This document shows, piece after piece, positions 1-7,637 of a DNA stretch of 40,410 bases. This DNA comes from Streptococcus sp. CSL10205-OR2 (GTDB taxonomy: Bacteria > Bacillota > Bacilli > Lactobacillales > Streptococcaceae), in the NCBI RefSeq assembly GCF_025660655.1, contig NZ_JAOTIN010000014.1:1-40410 (forward strand). The letters run 5' to 3'. Numbering within the stretch: the stretch's first letter is position 1; the number at the start of each line of letters is the position of its first letter. Made by a program: the position numbers and the translations under genes. A model generated the notes under the pieces. The model was not told where the DNA came from and did not search any database. It saw only the letters and a list, made by a program, of their open reading frames with translations.

Positions 1-1
1 A

Positions 2-100
2 GCCTTTGGGTTTAGAAACTTTAACAACTTTAAAACAAAAATTCTCATCGCTTTGAACATTAAAAGGGAGAGAATCAATGTGATTCTCTCCCGATCTTGA
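2..100 (+). CDS. ISL3-family transposase, C-terminal fragment
   Basis: An open frame runs in from the window edge and stops with TGA at 98-100. Its 32 residues include AFGFRNFNNFKTKILIALNI, which I recognise as the conserved tail of streptococcal ISL3-family (IS1167/IS1193-like) transposases, just after the catalytic region. The final codons fall in a perfect 12-bp inverted repeat (66-77 with 81-92). The DDE catalytic residues are not in the window, so activity cannot be assessed. The fragment is partial only because the window begins inside it. Confidence 0.8.
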   Translation, partial: AFGFRNFNNFKTKILIALNIKRERINVILSRS

Positions 101-109
101 TGACTAGTC

Positions 110-133
110 ACCCACTACAGTTGACAAAGAGCC
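110..133 (-). repeat. Right terminal inverted repeat of the ISL3-family element
   Basis: On the minus strand it reads GGCTCTTTGTCAACTGTAGT and then GGGT, starting at base 133. It lies directly after the transposase stop, as expected for the right end. The matching left repeat is outside the window. Confidence 0.7.
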
Positions 134-163
134 TTTTTTGTCCAACTTTTGGGGTGCAGTTCA
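134..163. mobile_element. Probable IS3-family (IS150-like) terminal remnant, cut by the ISL3 element
   Basis: Read on the minus strand from 163, the sequence begins TGAACTGCACCCCAAAAGTT and continues GGACAAAAAA up to the ISL3 tip. TGnnnTGCACCCC-AAAGTT-type ends are typical of IS150-group IS3 elements. Only about 30 bp remain and there is no IS3 coding sequence in the window. The simplest reading is that the ISL3 element inserted just inside the end of an older IS3 copy. The remnant is very short, so a chance match is possible. Confidence 0.45.
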
Positions 164-184
164 TGATCATCATAGAGATTTTCT

Positions 185-520
185 TTATCTCACACCTAGT
201 GCAATTCTTGCATAACGACTCATTTTGTCAACAGACCAAGCAGGATACCAAACGAGTTTAACATCCACATTGGTGACTTCTGGAACACCTTTCATCACAT
301 CGTGAATTTGATCTGTTAGTAAATCTGCTAGGGGACAACCCATAGTTGTCAAGGTCATATCAATTTCAGTTGCACCGTCATCATCAAATCTAATCTCATA
401 AACAAGGCCAAGATTAACAATATCAATGCCTAGTTCAGGATCAATCACTTGTTCAAGTGCCTTTAAAATTTTTCCTTTGATGATTTCGACTTCTTCAAGA
501 GAATAGTTTTTTTCTGACAT
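185..520 (-). CDS. MIP18/SufT-family (DUF59) metal-sulfur cluster assembly factor
   Basis: This 111-residue protein has the DUF59 core: DPELGIDIVNLGLVY near residue 27 and TTMGCPLADLLTD near residue 58, whose cysteine is the conserved one of the family. Relatives (SufT, PaaD, eukaryotic MIP18) help mature Fe-S proteins in the cytosol; the exact client here is inferred, not shown. The ATG has an AGGAGA Shine-Dalgarno sequence. It starts 11 nt after the rpoD stop and is the last gene of the dnaG-rpoD operon, a common streptococcal arrangement. IS sequence begins only about 20 bp beyond its stop, so any native terminator may have been lost. Confidence 0.85.
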   Translation of the reverse strand: MSEKNYSLEEVEIIKGKILKALEQVIDPELGIDIVNLGLVYEIRFDDDGATEIDMTLTTMGCPLADLLTDQIHDVMKGVPEVTNVDVKLVWYPAWSVDKMSRYARIALGVR

Positions 521-531
521 AAATACTTCTC

Positions 532-1641
532 CTAATCTTCAATAAAATCACGCAATTGTTTGCTACGACTTGGATGACGCAGTTTTCTTAAAGCTTTTGC
601 TTCAATTTGACGAATACGTTCACGCGTCACATTAAATACTTTACCAACATCTTCCAAGGTTCTCATTTTACCATCATCCAACCCAAAACGTAGGCGAAGC
701 ACATTTTCTTCACGGTCAGTTAATGTATCTAAAACCTCGTTTAGCTGTTCACGTAAGACAACACGAGTGGTGTAGTCGATAGGATTTTCAATCACTTCAT
801 CTTCAATGAAATCTCCAAGATGGCTATCATCTTCTTCACCGATTGGTGTTTCTAATGACACAGGTTCCTGTGCTATTTTCAAGATTTCACGAACCTTATC
901 CGGTGTCATCTCCATACGTTCACCTATTTGTTCAGGTGTAGGATCTTGCCCCAATTCTTGTAAAAGATTACGTTGCTCACGAACCAACTTATTAATTGTT
1001 TCAACCATATGAACAGGAATCCGGATGGTACGAGCTTGGTCAGCAATAGCACGAGTAATGGCTTGTCTAATCCACCATGTGGCATAAGTTGAAAATTTGA
1101 AACCTTTAGAATAATCAAATTTATCAACTGCTTTCATCAAGCCCATATTACCTTCTTGAATCAAATCAAGAAACTGCATGCCTCGACCTACATAGCGCTT
1201 TGCGATTGACACCACTAAACGTAGATTAGCTTCAGCTAGACGTTGCTTGGCTAAAGCATCTCCTTGATCAACTAAAACAGCTAATTCTTTTTCTTCTTCT
1301 GTGGTTAAAAGAGGCACAACACCAATTTCTTTTAGGTACATGCGTACAGGATCATTGACCTTTGCAGAATTACTACCAAGAAGTTCTTCATCGGTTAATT
1401 CTTCTGGTTTAATTTCTTCAACAGCATAGGTATTTGATGGATTACCTTCTTTATCAGTAATGGAAATTCCACCGTCTGTCAGACGTTCTAATAAATTTTC
1501 AATTTGATCGGCATCTAGTGTAAAAGGAATAACCAGTTTTTCTGTAATTTCATCATCAACTGCTGTTCCCGCTTTTTTATGATTACGAATAAAATCTGCG
1601 ACTTGCACATTATACGTTGACATTTCTTTTTTACTTACCAT
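532..1641 (-). CDS. rpoD: Primary RNA polymerase sigma factor (SigA/RpoD)
   Basis: This is the housekeeping sigma factor, which directs core RNA polymerase to TTGACA/TATAAT promoters. At 369 residues it has the short Firmicute form without the long E. coli non-conserved region. Region 1.2 begins at [11 protein letters not shown] (about residue 96). Region 2, with [12 protein letters not shown] and the -10-melting stretch [13 protein letters not shown], spans about 140-200. Region 4 ends in the helix-turn-helix [18 protein letters not shown] (about 338-355), which reads the -35 box. It lies 9 nt after dnaG and 11 nt before the DUF59 gene, in the classic macromolecular synthesis operon. The start has GGAG four bases upstream. 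Confidence 0.98.
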   Translation of the reverse strand: MVSKKEMSTYNVQVADFIRNHKKAGTAVDDEITEKLVIPFTLDADQIENLLERLTDGGISITDKEGNPSNTYAVEEIKPEELTDEELLGSNSAKVNDPVRMYLKEIGVVPLLTTEEEKELAVLVDQGDALAKQRLAEANLRLVVSIAKRYVGRGMQFLDLIQEGNMGLMKAVDKFDYSKGFKFSTYATWWIRQAITRAIADQARTIRIPVHMVETINKLVREQRNLLQELGQDPTPEQIGERMEMTPDKVREILKIAQEPVSLETPIGEEDDSHLGDFIEDEVIENPIDYTTRVVLREQLNEVLDTLTDREENVLRLRFGLDDGKMRTLEDVGKVFNVTRERIRQIEAKALRKLRHPSRSKQLRDFIED

Positions 1642-1650
1642 AATTCTCCT

Positions 1651-3429
1651 TTATTCCATATGACGCTTTTGCTCAATCAAAGCTTCAAGTGCTGATATAG
1701 CACTGTCAATATCACCTTGATTGCTTGATTCACGGATAAATTGACTTTGTTTTTTTAAGTCTTGTTCTCTTAAAAAGAAATTACGCCGTTCTTCAATTTC
1801 TTCAATTTCATTTTCGGCTATCTCATCAGGTAGATTTTCTTCTAAAACTTGATAATAGGCCTGTCTTTGACTATCAGTTAGTTGATCCAAATCTAAAGTA
1901 GTAATTTCTCCTTTTTCTTTTAAAATACCATATAAAAACTGAAGTTCTGTTGTTTCAAATTTAAAATCATCTCTATTTCTAAAAGCATTTAATAAATGTT
2001 CATGATGAATTAAACGATGAAATAATTGATTTTCTGCTTTTAGAAGCCCAGTCGTATGCCCTACTTTTTGTATCTCATGATTAAGAGACGAAAGACTCAT
2101 TCTAGCATTTGATTTTGACGACCGTTGAGTAAGACGGTAATTATTAACCACCTGTTCAATTTGTAGATAATCAAAATCTGGAAGTCTCTCTGCCAACTTA
2201 TAGATATAGGTGTTTTGAGCAGTGATGGATTTTTCTTTGGCGATTAATTGTGCCATTTGATCAACATACGAAATTTCAGCTTGAAGATTGTCACTATTTT
2301 TGGGCATGTAAAATTGCATTAAAAATTCAATACTGCTGATTCGTGATTGCTCTAAAAGAGACACCAATTCTTGTTCAGAATACTTTTTAACGAATTCATC
2401 AGGATCCATCTGCTGTGGCATTTTAACAATCTCAACTGTCAAATCACTCAATATATCAAGCGCCTTAGTAATAGCCTCTTGTCCAGCAGAATCACCGTCA
2501 TAAGTTAAGATAACCCTTTTAGCAAATTTTTTCAAATGTCTAACATGATCAGTCGTAAGTGCTGTTCCCATTGATGCGACAGCATTTTTTATCCCTGAAC
2601 GATAAGCTGCTATGACATCCATAAATCCTTCCATAATATACACTTCATCTGTTTTTTTGATAACTGCTTTTGCCTTATCCAAATGATATAATTCGTAGGA
2701 TTTATTAAAAAATGGTGTCGATCTTGTGTTTTTATATTTTGCTTGATGTTGACTAATTTCCTCTTTTGTCCAAATACGACCAGAAAAACCAATAGTATTA
2801 CCCGAATCATCTGTTAGAGGAAACATAATACGATTTCTAAAAGCATCATATAATTGATTGCTATCACTAATATTAAATAATCCCGATGCCGTCAGATCTT
2901 TTTCTTCATACTTAGAAGAGATGCTTTGAAAAAGATAATTAGTCTCGTCTGGTGCTAATCCAATATTAAAATAAGTGATTAACTCATCCGTTAAACCTCG
3001 TTCATAGAGGTATTCTTTTGCCTTTTGACCGACAGTTGTTGTCATTAATACAGCATGATAAAATTTGGCAGCATCTTTATTTAGCTCAAAAATGATTTGA
3101 TGAGGATGCTTTTTTTTCACTTGTTCACCAAGAGATTGACTACTAATTGAAAAACCAGATCTTTCTCCTAAAATTTTGACACTCTCTAAAAATGTAATTT
3201 GATGATATTCTTCAAGAAATTTAAATACATCACCTGACTTACCACAACCAAAACAGTGGTAAAACTGTTTATCTTCAATAACATTAAATGACGGGGTCTT
3301 TTCTTGATGAAAAGGACAAAGACCGAGGTAATTACGACCAGATTTTGTGAGATCGACAACCTCGCCAATAATATCAACGATATTAATGCTATTTTTGATG
3401 TCTGAAATCATTGTTTTATCAATTGCCAA
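1651..3429 (-). CDS. dnaG: DNA primase DnaG (TTG start)
   Basis: DnaG makes RNA primers at the replication fork. From the N-terminus there is a CHC2 zinc ribbon (Cys38, His41, Cys59, Cys62, nearly the E. coli numbering), a catalytic TOPRIM fold with YIMEGFMDVIAAYRSG and LTYDGDSAGQEA (about 265-315), and a divergent C-terminal helicase-binding domain. I place the start at TTG 3429: GAGGTGAT lies 7 nt upstream at optimal spacing, and the ATG at 3474 overlaps the -10 box of a strong promoter, so it could hardly be transcribed. A second in-frame ATG at 3456 has no good ribosome site. Older annotations of relatives may use an upstream ATG. It is first in the operon with rpoD. Confidence 0.95.
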   Translation of the reverse strand: MAIDKTMISDIKNSINIVDIIGEVVDLTKSGRNYLGLCPFHQEKTPSFNVIEDKQFYHCFGCGKSGDVFKFLEEYHQITFLESVKILGERSGFSISSQSLGEQVKKKHPHQIIFELNKDAAKFYHAVLMTTTVGQKAKEYLYERGLTDELITYFNIGLAPDETNYLFQSISSKYEEKDLTASGLFNISDSNQLYDAFRNRIMFPLTDDSGNTIGFSGRIWTKEEISQHQAKYKNTRSTPFFNKSYELYHLDKAKAVIKKTDEVYIMEGFMDVIAAYRSGIKNAVASMGTALTTDHVRHLKKFAKRVILTYDGDSAGQEAITKALDILSDLTVEIVKMPQQMDPDEFVKKYSEQELVSLLEQSRISSIEFLMQFYMPKNSDNLQAEISYVDQMAQLIAKEKSITAQNTYIYKLAERLPDFDYLQIEQVVNNYRLTQRSSKSNARMSLSSLNHEIQKVGHTTGLLKAENQLFHRLIHHEHLLNAFRNRDDFKFETTELQFLYGILKEKGEITTLDLDQLTDSQRQAYYQVLEENLPDEIAENEIEEIEERRNFFLREQDLKKQSQFIRESSNQGDIDSAISALEALIEQKRHME

Positions 3430-3472
3430 ATCATCACCTCTACACAAAAATCCCATTTTATTTTTATATTTC

Positions 3473-3501
3473 ATTATAGCATAGTCACTTATAATTGTAA
3501 A
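3473..3501 (-). promoter_or_regulatory. Promoter of the dnaG-rpoD operon
   Basis: On the minus strand TTTACA (3501-3496), a 17-bp spacer and a perfect TATAAT (3478-3473). Predicted transcription start is near 3466, giving a leader of about 37 nt before the TTG start. Confidence 0.75.
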
Positions 3502-3519
3502 TTTTAAAAACCGCTTTAC

Positions 3520-3548
3520 TTGCTTTTACAAAAGAATTACGTTATAAT
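3520..3548 (+). promoter_or_regulatory. mscL promoter
   Basis: TTGCTT (3520-3525), 17-bp spacer, TATAAT (3543-3548). A ribosome site AAAGGAG (3567-3573) precedes the mscL ATG. This promoter and the divergent dnaG promoter lie back to back. Confidence 0.7.
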
Positions 3549-3583
3549 TCTCAAGAATCAAATGTGAAAGGAGCACAAAACAT

Positions 3584-3952
3584 ATGATTAAAGATCTTAA
3601 AAACTTTCTGTTTAAAGGAAATGTCCTTGATCTAGCAGTCGCTGTGATTATAGGAGGTGCCTTTGGTGCTGTCATTACTTCTTTAGTTGAAGATGTGATT
3701 ACACCAATCATTGGTATGATTGTTGGTCAACCTGATTTCTCTAGTATCAAAATTGGCTCTATTGCTATTGGTAACTTTATCAATGCCGTTGTGAGTTTCT
3801 TGATTGTTGGTACAGTTCTCTTCTTTATTGTTAAAGCTGCTGAACGTGCAATGGCTATAGGTAAAACTGATGAAGTTGTTGAAGAAGAGCCTGCTGGACC
3901 TACTCAAGAAGAACTACTTATTGAAATTCGTGATTTATTAGCAAAAAAATAA
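3584..3952 (+). CDS. mscL: Large-conductance mechanosensitive channel MscL
   Basis: MscL is a homopentameric membrane valve that opens on severe hypo-osmotic stretch and releases solutes. The 122-residue length is typical. The N-terminal amphipathic helix is followed by TM1, FKGNVLDLAVAVIIGGAFGA (residues 10-29), whose small-residue face forms the gate. A short extracellular loop, TM2 (VVSFLIVGTVLFFIVKA) and the C-terminal bundle helix with TQEELLIEIRDLLAKK follow. It has its own promoter and terminator, so it is monocistronic. Confidence 0.97.
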   Translation: MIKDLKNFLFKGNVLDLAVAVIIGGAFGAVITSLVEDVITPIIGMIVGQPDFSSIKIGSIAIGNFINAVVSFLIVGTVLFFIVKAAERAMAIGKTDEVVEEEPAGPTQEELLIEIRDLLAKK

Positions 3953-3984
3953 TAGTCACCATATAAATTTTTGAATCTGAAATG

Positions 3985-4018
3985 AAAGACAAACACTAAC
4001 TTAGTGCTTGTCTTTTTT
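3985..4018 (+). terminator. Rho-independent terminator after mscL
   Basis: A nearly perfect stem (3985-3999 with 4001-4015; AAAGACAAACACTAA against TTAGTGCTTGTCTTT) is followed by a T-run to 4018. Confidence 0.8.
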
Positions 4019-4074
4019 ATTTTTAAACATTTGATTTTAATCTTAGATTTAACTATTCGTTTTAGAACTGAATT

Positions 4075-5739
4075 TTACGAACGTACTTCCATAACAACAG
4101 GTAAAACTGCTGGACGACGTTTTGTTTGTTCAAAGAGGAACTTACTAACAGCATCACGAATGGAAGACTTCAATTCACTCCACTCAAAACTATCTTTGGC
4201 TAAATATTTTTCTACTGTTTCGTTAACCAAATCAGCACTATCAATCAAAATATCTCTGCTCTTTTTAACATAAACAAAGCCACGTGTGTTAACTTTAGCT
4301 TTAGACACAATTTTTTTCTCACGTTTATTCACAGTAATAACAACAATGAAAATACCATCTTCTGATAAAACCTTGCGGTCTCTTAAAACAATATTACCAA
4401 CATCACCGATTGCATTACCATCTAATAAAACATCATTGGCAGGAACTGTTCCCTCTTTTAAGAAGCGATCCTTTTGTAGAACCATGACATCTCCACGTTT
4501 CATGATATAAATATTTTCAGGGAACATACCAATCTCTTGTGCTAAGCCTGCATGAGCTGCTAATTCACGGTATTCTCCTTGAATTGGGAAAAGGTATTTA
4601 GGTTTCATGAGATTAATCATCAACTGCAAGTCTCTCCCATTAGCATGACCTGAGACACGTAAATTTTTAGTAATGGATTGAACCACTCCACCAGCCTTGT
4701 AAATCATATTTTCAACACGCGCAACAATAGCTTCACTAGCAATGCTTGGTGTAGTAATAATATAGATAAGATCACCATCTTTAATCTGTACATAACGGTG
4801 ACGACCAGACGACATTTTTCTAAGACCATTGATAGGTTCACCCATACGTCCAGTTTCAAGAATAATTAACTCACTGTCATCAAATCTATCCATCTCTTTA
4901 GGCTTGATTAACAATTTTTTATCAGATAGAGATAATTTTTTCAAATCTAGAGCTGTTCTAACGATATTTTCAGCATCAAAACCAGTTAACACAACACGAC
5001 GGCCATGTTTTTCAGCAGCGTCAAAAACTTGCTGAATCCTTGCCAAGTTACTTGCAACAGCCGCAACAATAATACGACCTTCCCAATCAGCAATGACGTT
5101 ATTGATTTCATCGCCAACTTCTGCTTCACTAGCAATTTGGAAATTACTTTCTGCATTGGCAGAATCTGAAAGAAGAGCCAAAACACCTTCACTACCAATT
5201 TCTGCTAATCGAGCAAAATCAGTTTGATAAAGATGACTAGCTGCTTGGTCAAATTTAAAGTCTCCAGTATAGACAATATTACCTTCTGATGTACCAATCA
5301 CAATTCCTAAACTCTCTGGAATAGAGTGTGTTGTTTTAAAAAAGGAAATGGTGTTTTTACCAAATTCAATTTCTGTATCACTATCAACAATATGAAAATT
5401 ATTAAATTTCTTAGTGGCATCATTTGCTTTAACCACCAATTTTGCTAGAGCAATTGTCAATTCTGAACCAAAGACAGGTGCTTTCACTTCTTCTAAAAGA
5501 TAAGGAAGCGCTCCAATAGCATCAGCGTGTCCATGGGTTAAAAAGATGCCTTTAACTCTTTTTTTGTTTTCAAAAACATAGTCTAGATTAGGGATAACCA
5601 CATCCACACCTAATTGTTCGTTTTCAGGATATTTTAATCCTGCATCTAAAATATAAATGGCTTTACCAACTTCTACGATATAGAAGTTTTTACCATTTTC
5701 TCTTACACCGCCCAGGGCAATGATTTTTATATTTGTCAC
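4075..5739 (-). CDS. rnjB: Ribonuclease J2 (GTG start)
   Basis: This is a metallo-beta-lactamase/beta-CASP ribonuclease that pairs with RNase J1 in Firmicute mRNA decay and 5'-end processing. The J2 assignment rests on degenerate active-site motifs: HGHADAIG (69-76) instead of HGHEDHIG, and FPIQGEYREL instead of the J1 form with PIHGEYR. Catalytic histidines are therefore missing, as known for streptococcal J2. TTHSIPES, YTGDFKFD and the C-terminal domain are kept. I chose GTG 5739, 6 nt after AAGGAG; this gives 554 residues, the family length. The frame stays open for 28 codons upstream to an ATG at 5823, a cysteine-rich stretch unlike RNase J. Confidence 0.93.
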   Translation of the reverse strand: MTNIKIIALGGVRENGKNFYIVEVGKAIYILDAGLKYPENEQLGVDVVIPNLDYVFENKKRVKGIFLTHGHADAIGALPYLLEEVKAPVFGSELTIALAKLVVKANDATKKFNNFHIVDSDTEIEFGKNTISFFKTTHSIPESLGIVIGTSEGNIVYTGDFKFDQAASHLYQTDFARLAEIGSEGVLALLSDSANAESNFQIASEAEVGDEINNVIADWEGRIIVAAVASNLARIQQVFDAAEKHGRRVVLTGFDAENIVRTALDLKKLSLSDKKLLIKPKEMDRFDDSELIILETGRMGEPINGLRKMSSGRHRYVQIKDGDLIYIITTPSIASEAIVARVENMIYKAGGVVQSITKNLRVSGHANGRDLQLMINLMKPKYLFPIQGEYRELAAHAGLAQEIGMFPENIYIMKRGDVMVLQKDRFLKEGTVPANDVLLDGNAIGDVGNIVLRDRKVLSEDGIFIVVITVNKREKKIVSKAKVNTRGFVYVKKSRDILIDSADLVNETVEKYLAKDSFEWSELKSSIRDAVSKFLFEQTKRRPAVLPVVMEVRS

Positions 5740-5831
5740 TCTTTTCTCCTTAATTATTTTTTTAATACTAACGGTCCTTGCTTTTAAACAAGTCGAATTA
5801 CAGCGATTGCAACAGTGTTGCATACTTTCTT

Positions 5832-5860
5832 AGTATACAACTTTTCCCTTATTTTTTCAA
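5832..5860 (-). promoter_or_regulatory. rnjB promoter
   Basis: On the minus strand TTGAAA (5860-5855), 17-bp spacer, TATACT (5837-5832). The predicted start near 5825 leaves a leader of about 85 nt before the GTG. That leader contains the near-palindrome TGCAACACTGTTGCA (5819-5805). Confidence 0.7.
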
Positions 5861-5917
5861 TGAAAGGACACTAGAACGACTTTATCAAAAGCATTGATAC
5901 GATTTATGAATGAACTG

Positions 5918-5926
5918 TGGTATAAT
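5918..5926 (+). promoter_or_regulatory. rqcH extended -10 promoter
   Basis: TGG-TATAAT (5918-5926) forms an extended -10 element 30 bp before the start codon. No convincing -35 is seen at 16-18 bp. Confidence 0.5.
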
Positions 5927-5955
5927 AACAACATAAAACTGAAAGTTGGAATGTT

Positions 5956-7608
5956 ATGTCTTTTGATGGCTTTTTTTTACACCATATGGTTAAAGAATTA
6001 AAAGAAGAAATTTTATTTGGTCGTGTGCAAAAGATTAATCAACCTTTTGAAAATGAGTTGGTTTTATCTATTCGTCAAAATCGTCAAAATTATCGATTAC
6101 TCCTATCTGCTCATCCCGTATTTGGAAGACTTCATATCACTCAAGTCACTTTTTCTAATCCACAAACACCAAACACTTTTACAATGATTATGAGAAAATA
6201 CCTTCAAGGTGCTGTCATTGAAGATATCAAACAACTGGAAAATGATCGTATTGTTGAAATGACCTTTTCCAATAAAAATGAGATTGGTGATCATATCAAA
6301 GTAACTTTGATGATTGAGATAATGGGAAAACACTCAAATATCATCTTGATTGATAAAAATGAAGGCAAAATTATTGAATCAGTCAAACACGTTGGTTTTT
6401 CACAAAATAGCTATCGCACTATTTTACCAGGCAGTTCTTATGTTTTGCCACCAAAAACTAATAGCATCAATCCTTTTGAGATTTCTGATGAAAAATTATT
6501 TGAGTCTTTGCAGACTAATGAACTTAACCCAAAAAACCTACAACTGCTATTTCAAGGATTGGGACGCGATACTGCAATAGAACTTAGTCAAAGACTAACC
6601 AATGAAAAATTTCAAGCCTTTCGTCACTTTTTTAATCAGCTTACAACACCTAGTCTTACAGAAAAATCCTTCTCAGCCATTTTATTTTCAGACTCAAAAG
6701 AAACTTTTTCGAGTTTATCGGAAATGTTAGACGTCTATTATAAAGATAAGGTACAAAAAGATAGGATCAATCAACAAGCCAATGATTTAATCCACCGTGT
6801 TAATACGGAAATACAAAAAAATAAGAAAAAATTAAAAAAACAAGAGCAAGAATTAAAAGATACTGAAAATGCAGAAGAATTCCGTCAAAAAGGAGAATTA
6901 TTGACAACCTTTTTAAGGAGTGTTCCAAATAATCAAAACCAGGTTACTCTTGATAATTATTACACAGGAGAAAAGATAACTATTTCATTAGATAAAGCTT
7001 TAACTCCTAATCAAAATGCTCAACGCTATTTTAAGAAATACCAAAAATTAAAAGAAGCTGTGAAACATCTCAGTCATTTGCTCAAAGAAACCAGAGAAAC
7101 AATTGCTTATTTAGAAACCGTTGAAACGGCTCTTAATCAGGCAACTCTTTCTGAAATTGCTGATATCAGAGAAGAATTGATTGAAACAGGATTTATCAAA
7201 CAAAAAAGACGTGATAAACATCATAAAAAACAAAAACCTGAACAGTACTTAGCGAGTGATGGAAAAACACTTATCTTGGTTGGTAAAAATAACCTCCAAA
7301 ATGACGACCTTTCTTTTAAAATTGCTCAGAAAAATGATCTCTGGTTCCATGCCAAAGATATTCCAGGTAGTCATGTGGTTATTCGTAATAACCCAGATCC
7401 TAGTGATAAGGTCAAAACTGATGCTGCTGAACTTGCCGCCTATTTTTCTAAAGCACGACTCTCTAATCTTGTTCAAGTAGACATGATTGAAGCAAAAAAA
7501 TTAAATAAACCGACCGGATCAAAACCAGGTTTTGTCACCTATACTGGGCAAAAAACCTTAAGGGTAACCCCTGATGAAGAAAAAATTAATAGAATGAGAC
7601 AGTCATAA
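5956..7608 (+). CDS. rqcH: RqcH/Rqc2-type NFACT ribosome quality control factor (PavA/Fbp54 family)
   Basis: RqcH binds 50S subunits carrying stalled nascent chains and recruits tRNA-Ala to add C-terminal alanine tails as degradation tags. The protein has 550 residues. NFACT-N starts at FDGFFLHHMVKEL and carries the essential Asp97-Arg98 pair (LENDR), at the same positions as in B. subtilis RqcH. A helix-hairpin-helix and a long charged coiled coil (about 265-400) follow. NFACT-R (DUF814) shows DLWFHAKDIPGSHVVIRN near 460. Streptococcal homologues PavA and Fbp54 were first described as fibronectin-binding surface proteins; there is no signal peptide or sorting motif here. It is monocistronic and convergent with the TPR gene. 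Confidence 0.93.
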   Translation: MSFDGFFLHHMVKELKEEILFGRVQKINQPFENELVLSIRQNRQNYRLLLSAHPVFGRLHITQVTFSNPQTPNTFTMIMRKYLQGAVIEDIKQLENDRIVEMTFSNKNEIGDHIKVTLMIEIMGKHSNIILIDKNEGKIIESVKHVGFSQNSYRTILPGSSYVLPPKTNSINPFEISDEKLFESLQTNELNPKNLQLLFQGLGRDTAIELSQRLTNEKFQAFRHFFNQLTTPSLTEKSFSAILFSDSKETFSSLSEMLDVYYKDKVQKDRINQQANDLIHRVNTEIQKNKKKLKKQEQELKDTENAEEFRQKGELLTTFLRSVPNNQNQVTLDNYYTGEKITISLDKALTPNQNAQRYFKKYQKLKEAVKHLSHLLKETRETIAYLETVETALNQATLSEIADIREELIETGFIKQKRRDKHHKKQKPEQYLASDGKTLILVGKNNLQNDDLSFKIAQKNDLWFHAKDIPGSHVVIRNNPDPSDKVKTDAAELAAYFSKARLSNLVQVDMIEAKKLNKPTGSKPGFVTYTGQKTLRVTPDEEKINRMRQS

Positions 7609-7610
7609 AA

Positions 7611-7637
7611 AACACTTGCACAGGCAAGTGTTTTTTT
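7611..7637. terminator. Bidirectional terminator between rqcH and the TPR gene
   Basis: A perfect 9-bp stem (AACACTTGC 7611-7619, GCAAGTGTT 7624-7632) has a 4-base loop, T's on the plus side and A's on the other, so it can stop both convergent transcripts. Confidence 0.85.

Larger units (their letters stand above)
1..133 (+). mobile_element. 3' end of an ISL3-family insertion sequence (truncated by window edge)
   Basis: Bases 2-100 encode a transposase C-terminus and are followed, 9 bases after the stop, by a terminal repeat that reads GGCTCTTTGTCAACTG on the minus strand with its outer tip at 133. That repeat resembles the ends of streptococcal ISL3-family elements such as IS1167 and IS1193, as I remember them. 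The left end and most of the transposase lie outside the window, so completeness cannot be judged. The element sits just downstream of the dnaG-rpoD operon and points towards its last gene. ISL3 elements usually make 8-bp target duplications; bases 134-141 would be one copy. Confidence 0.8.

Noticed and set aside
4004..5035. Several plus-strand open frames of 60-90 codons across rnjB
   Set aside because: They lie antisense to a well-conserved RNase J2 gene, lack ribosome sites and resemble no protein; they are shadows of its codon pattern.
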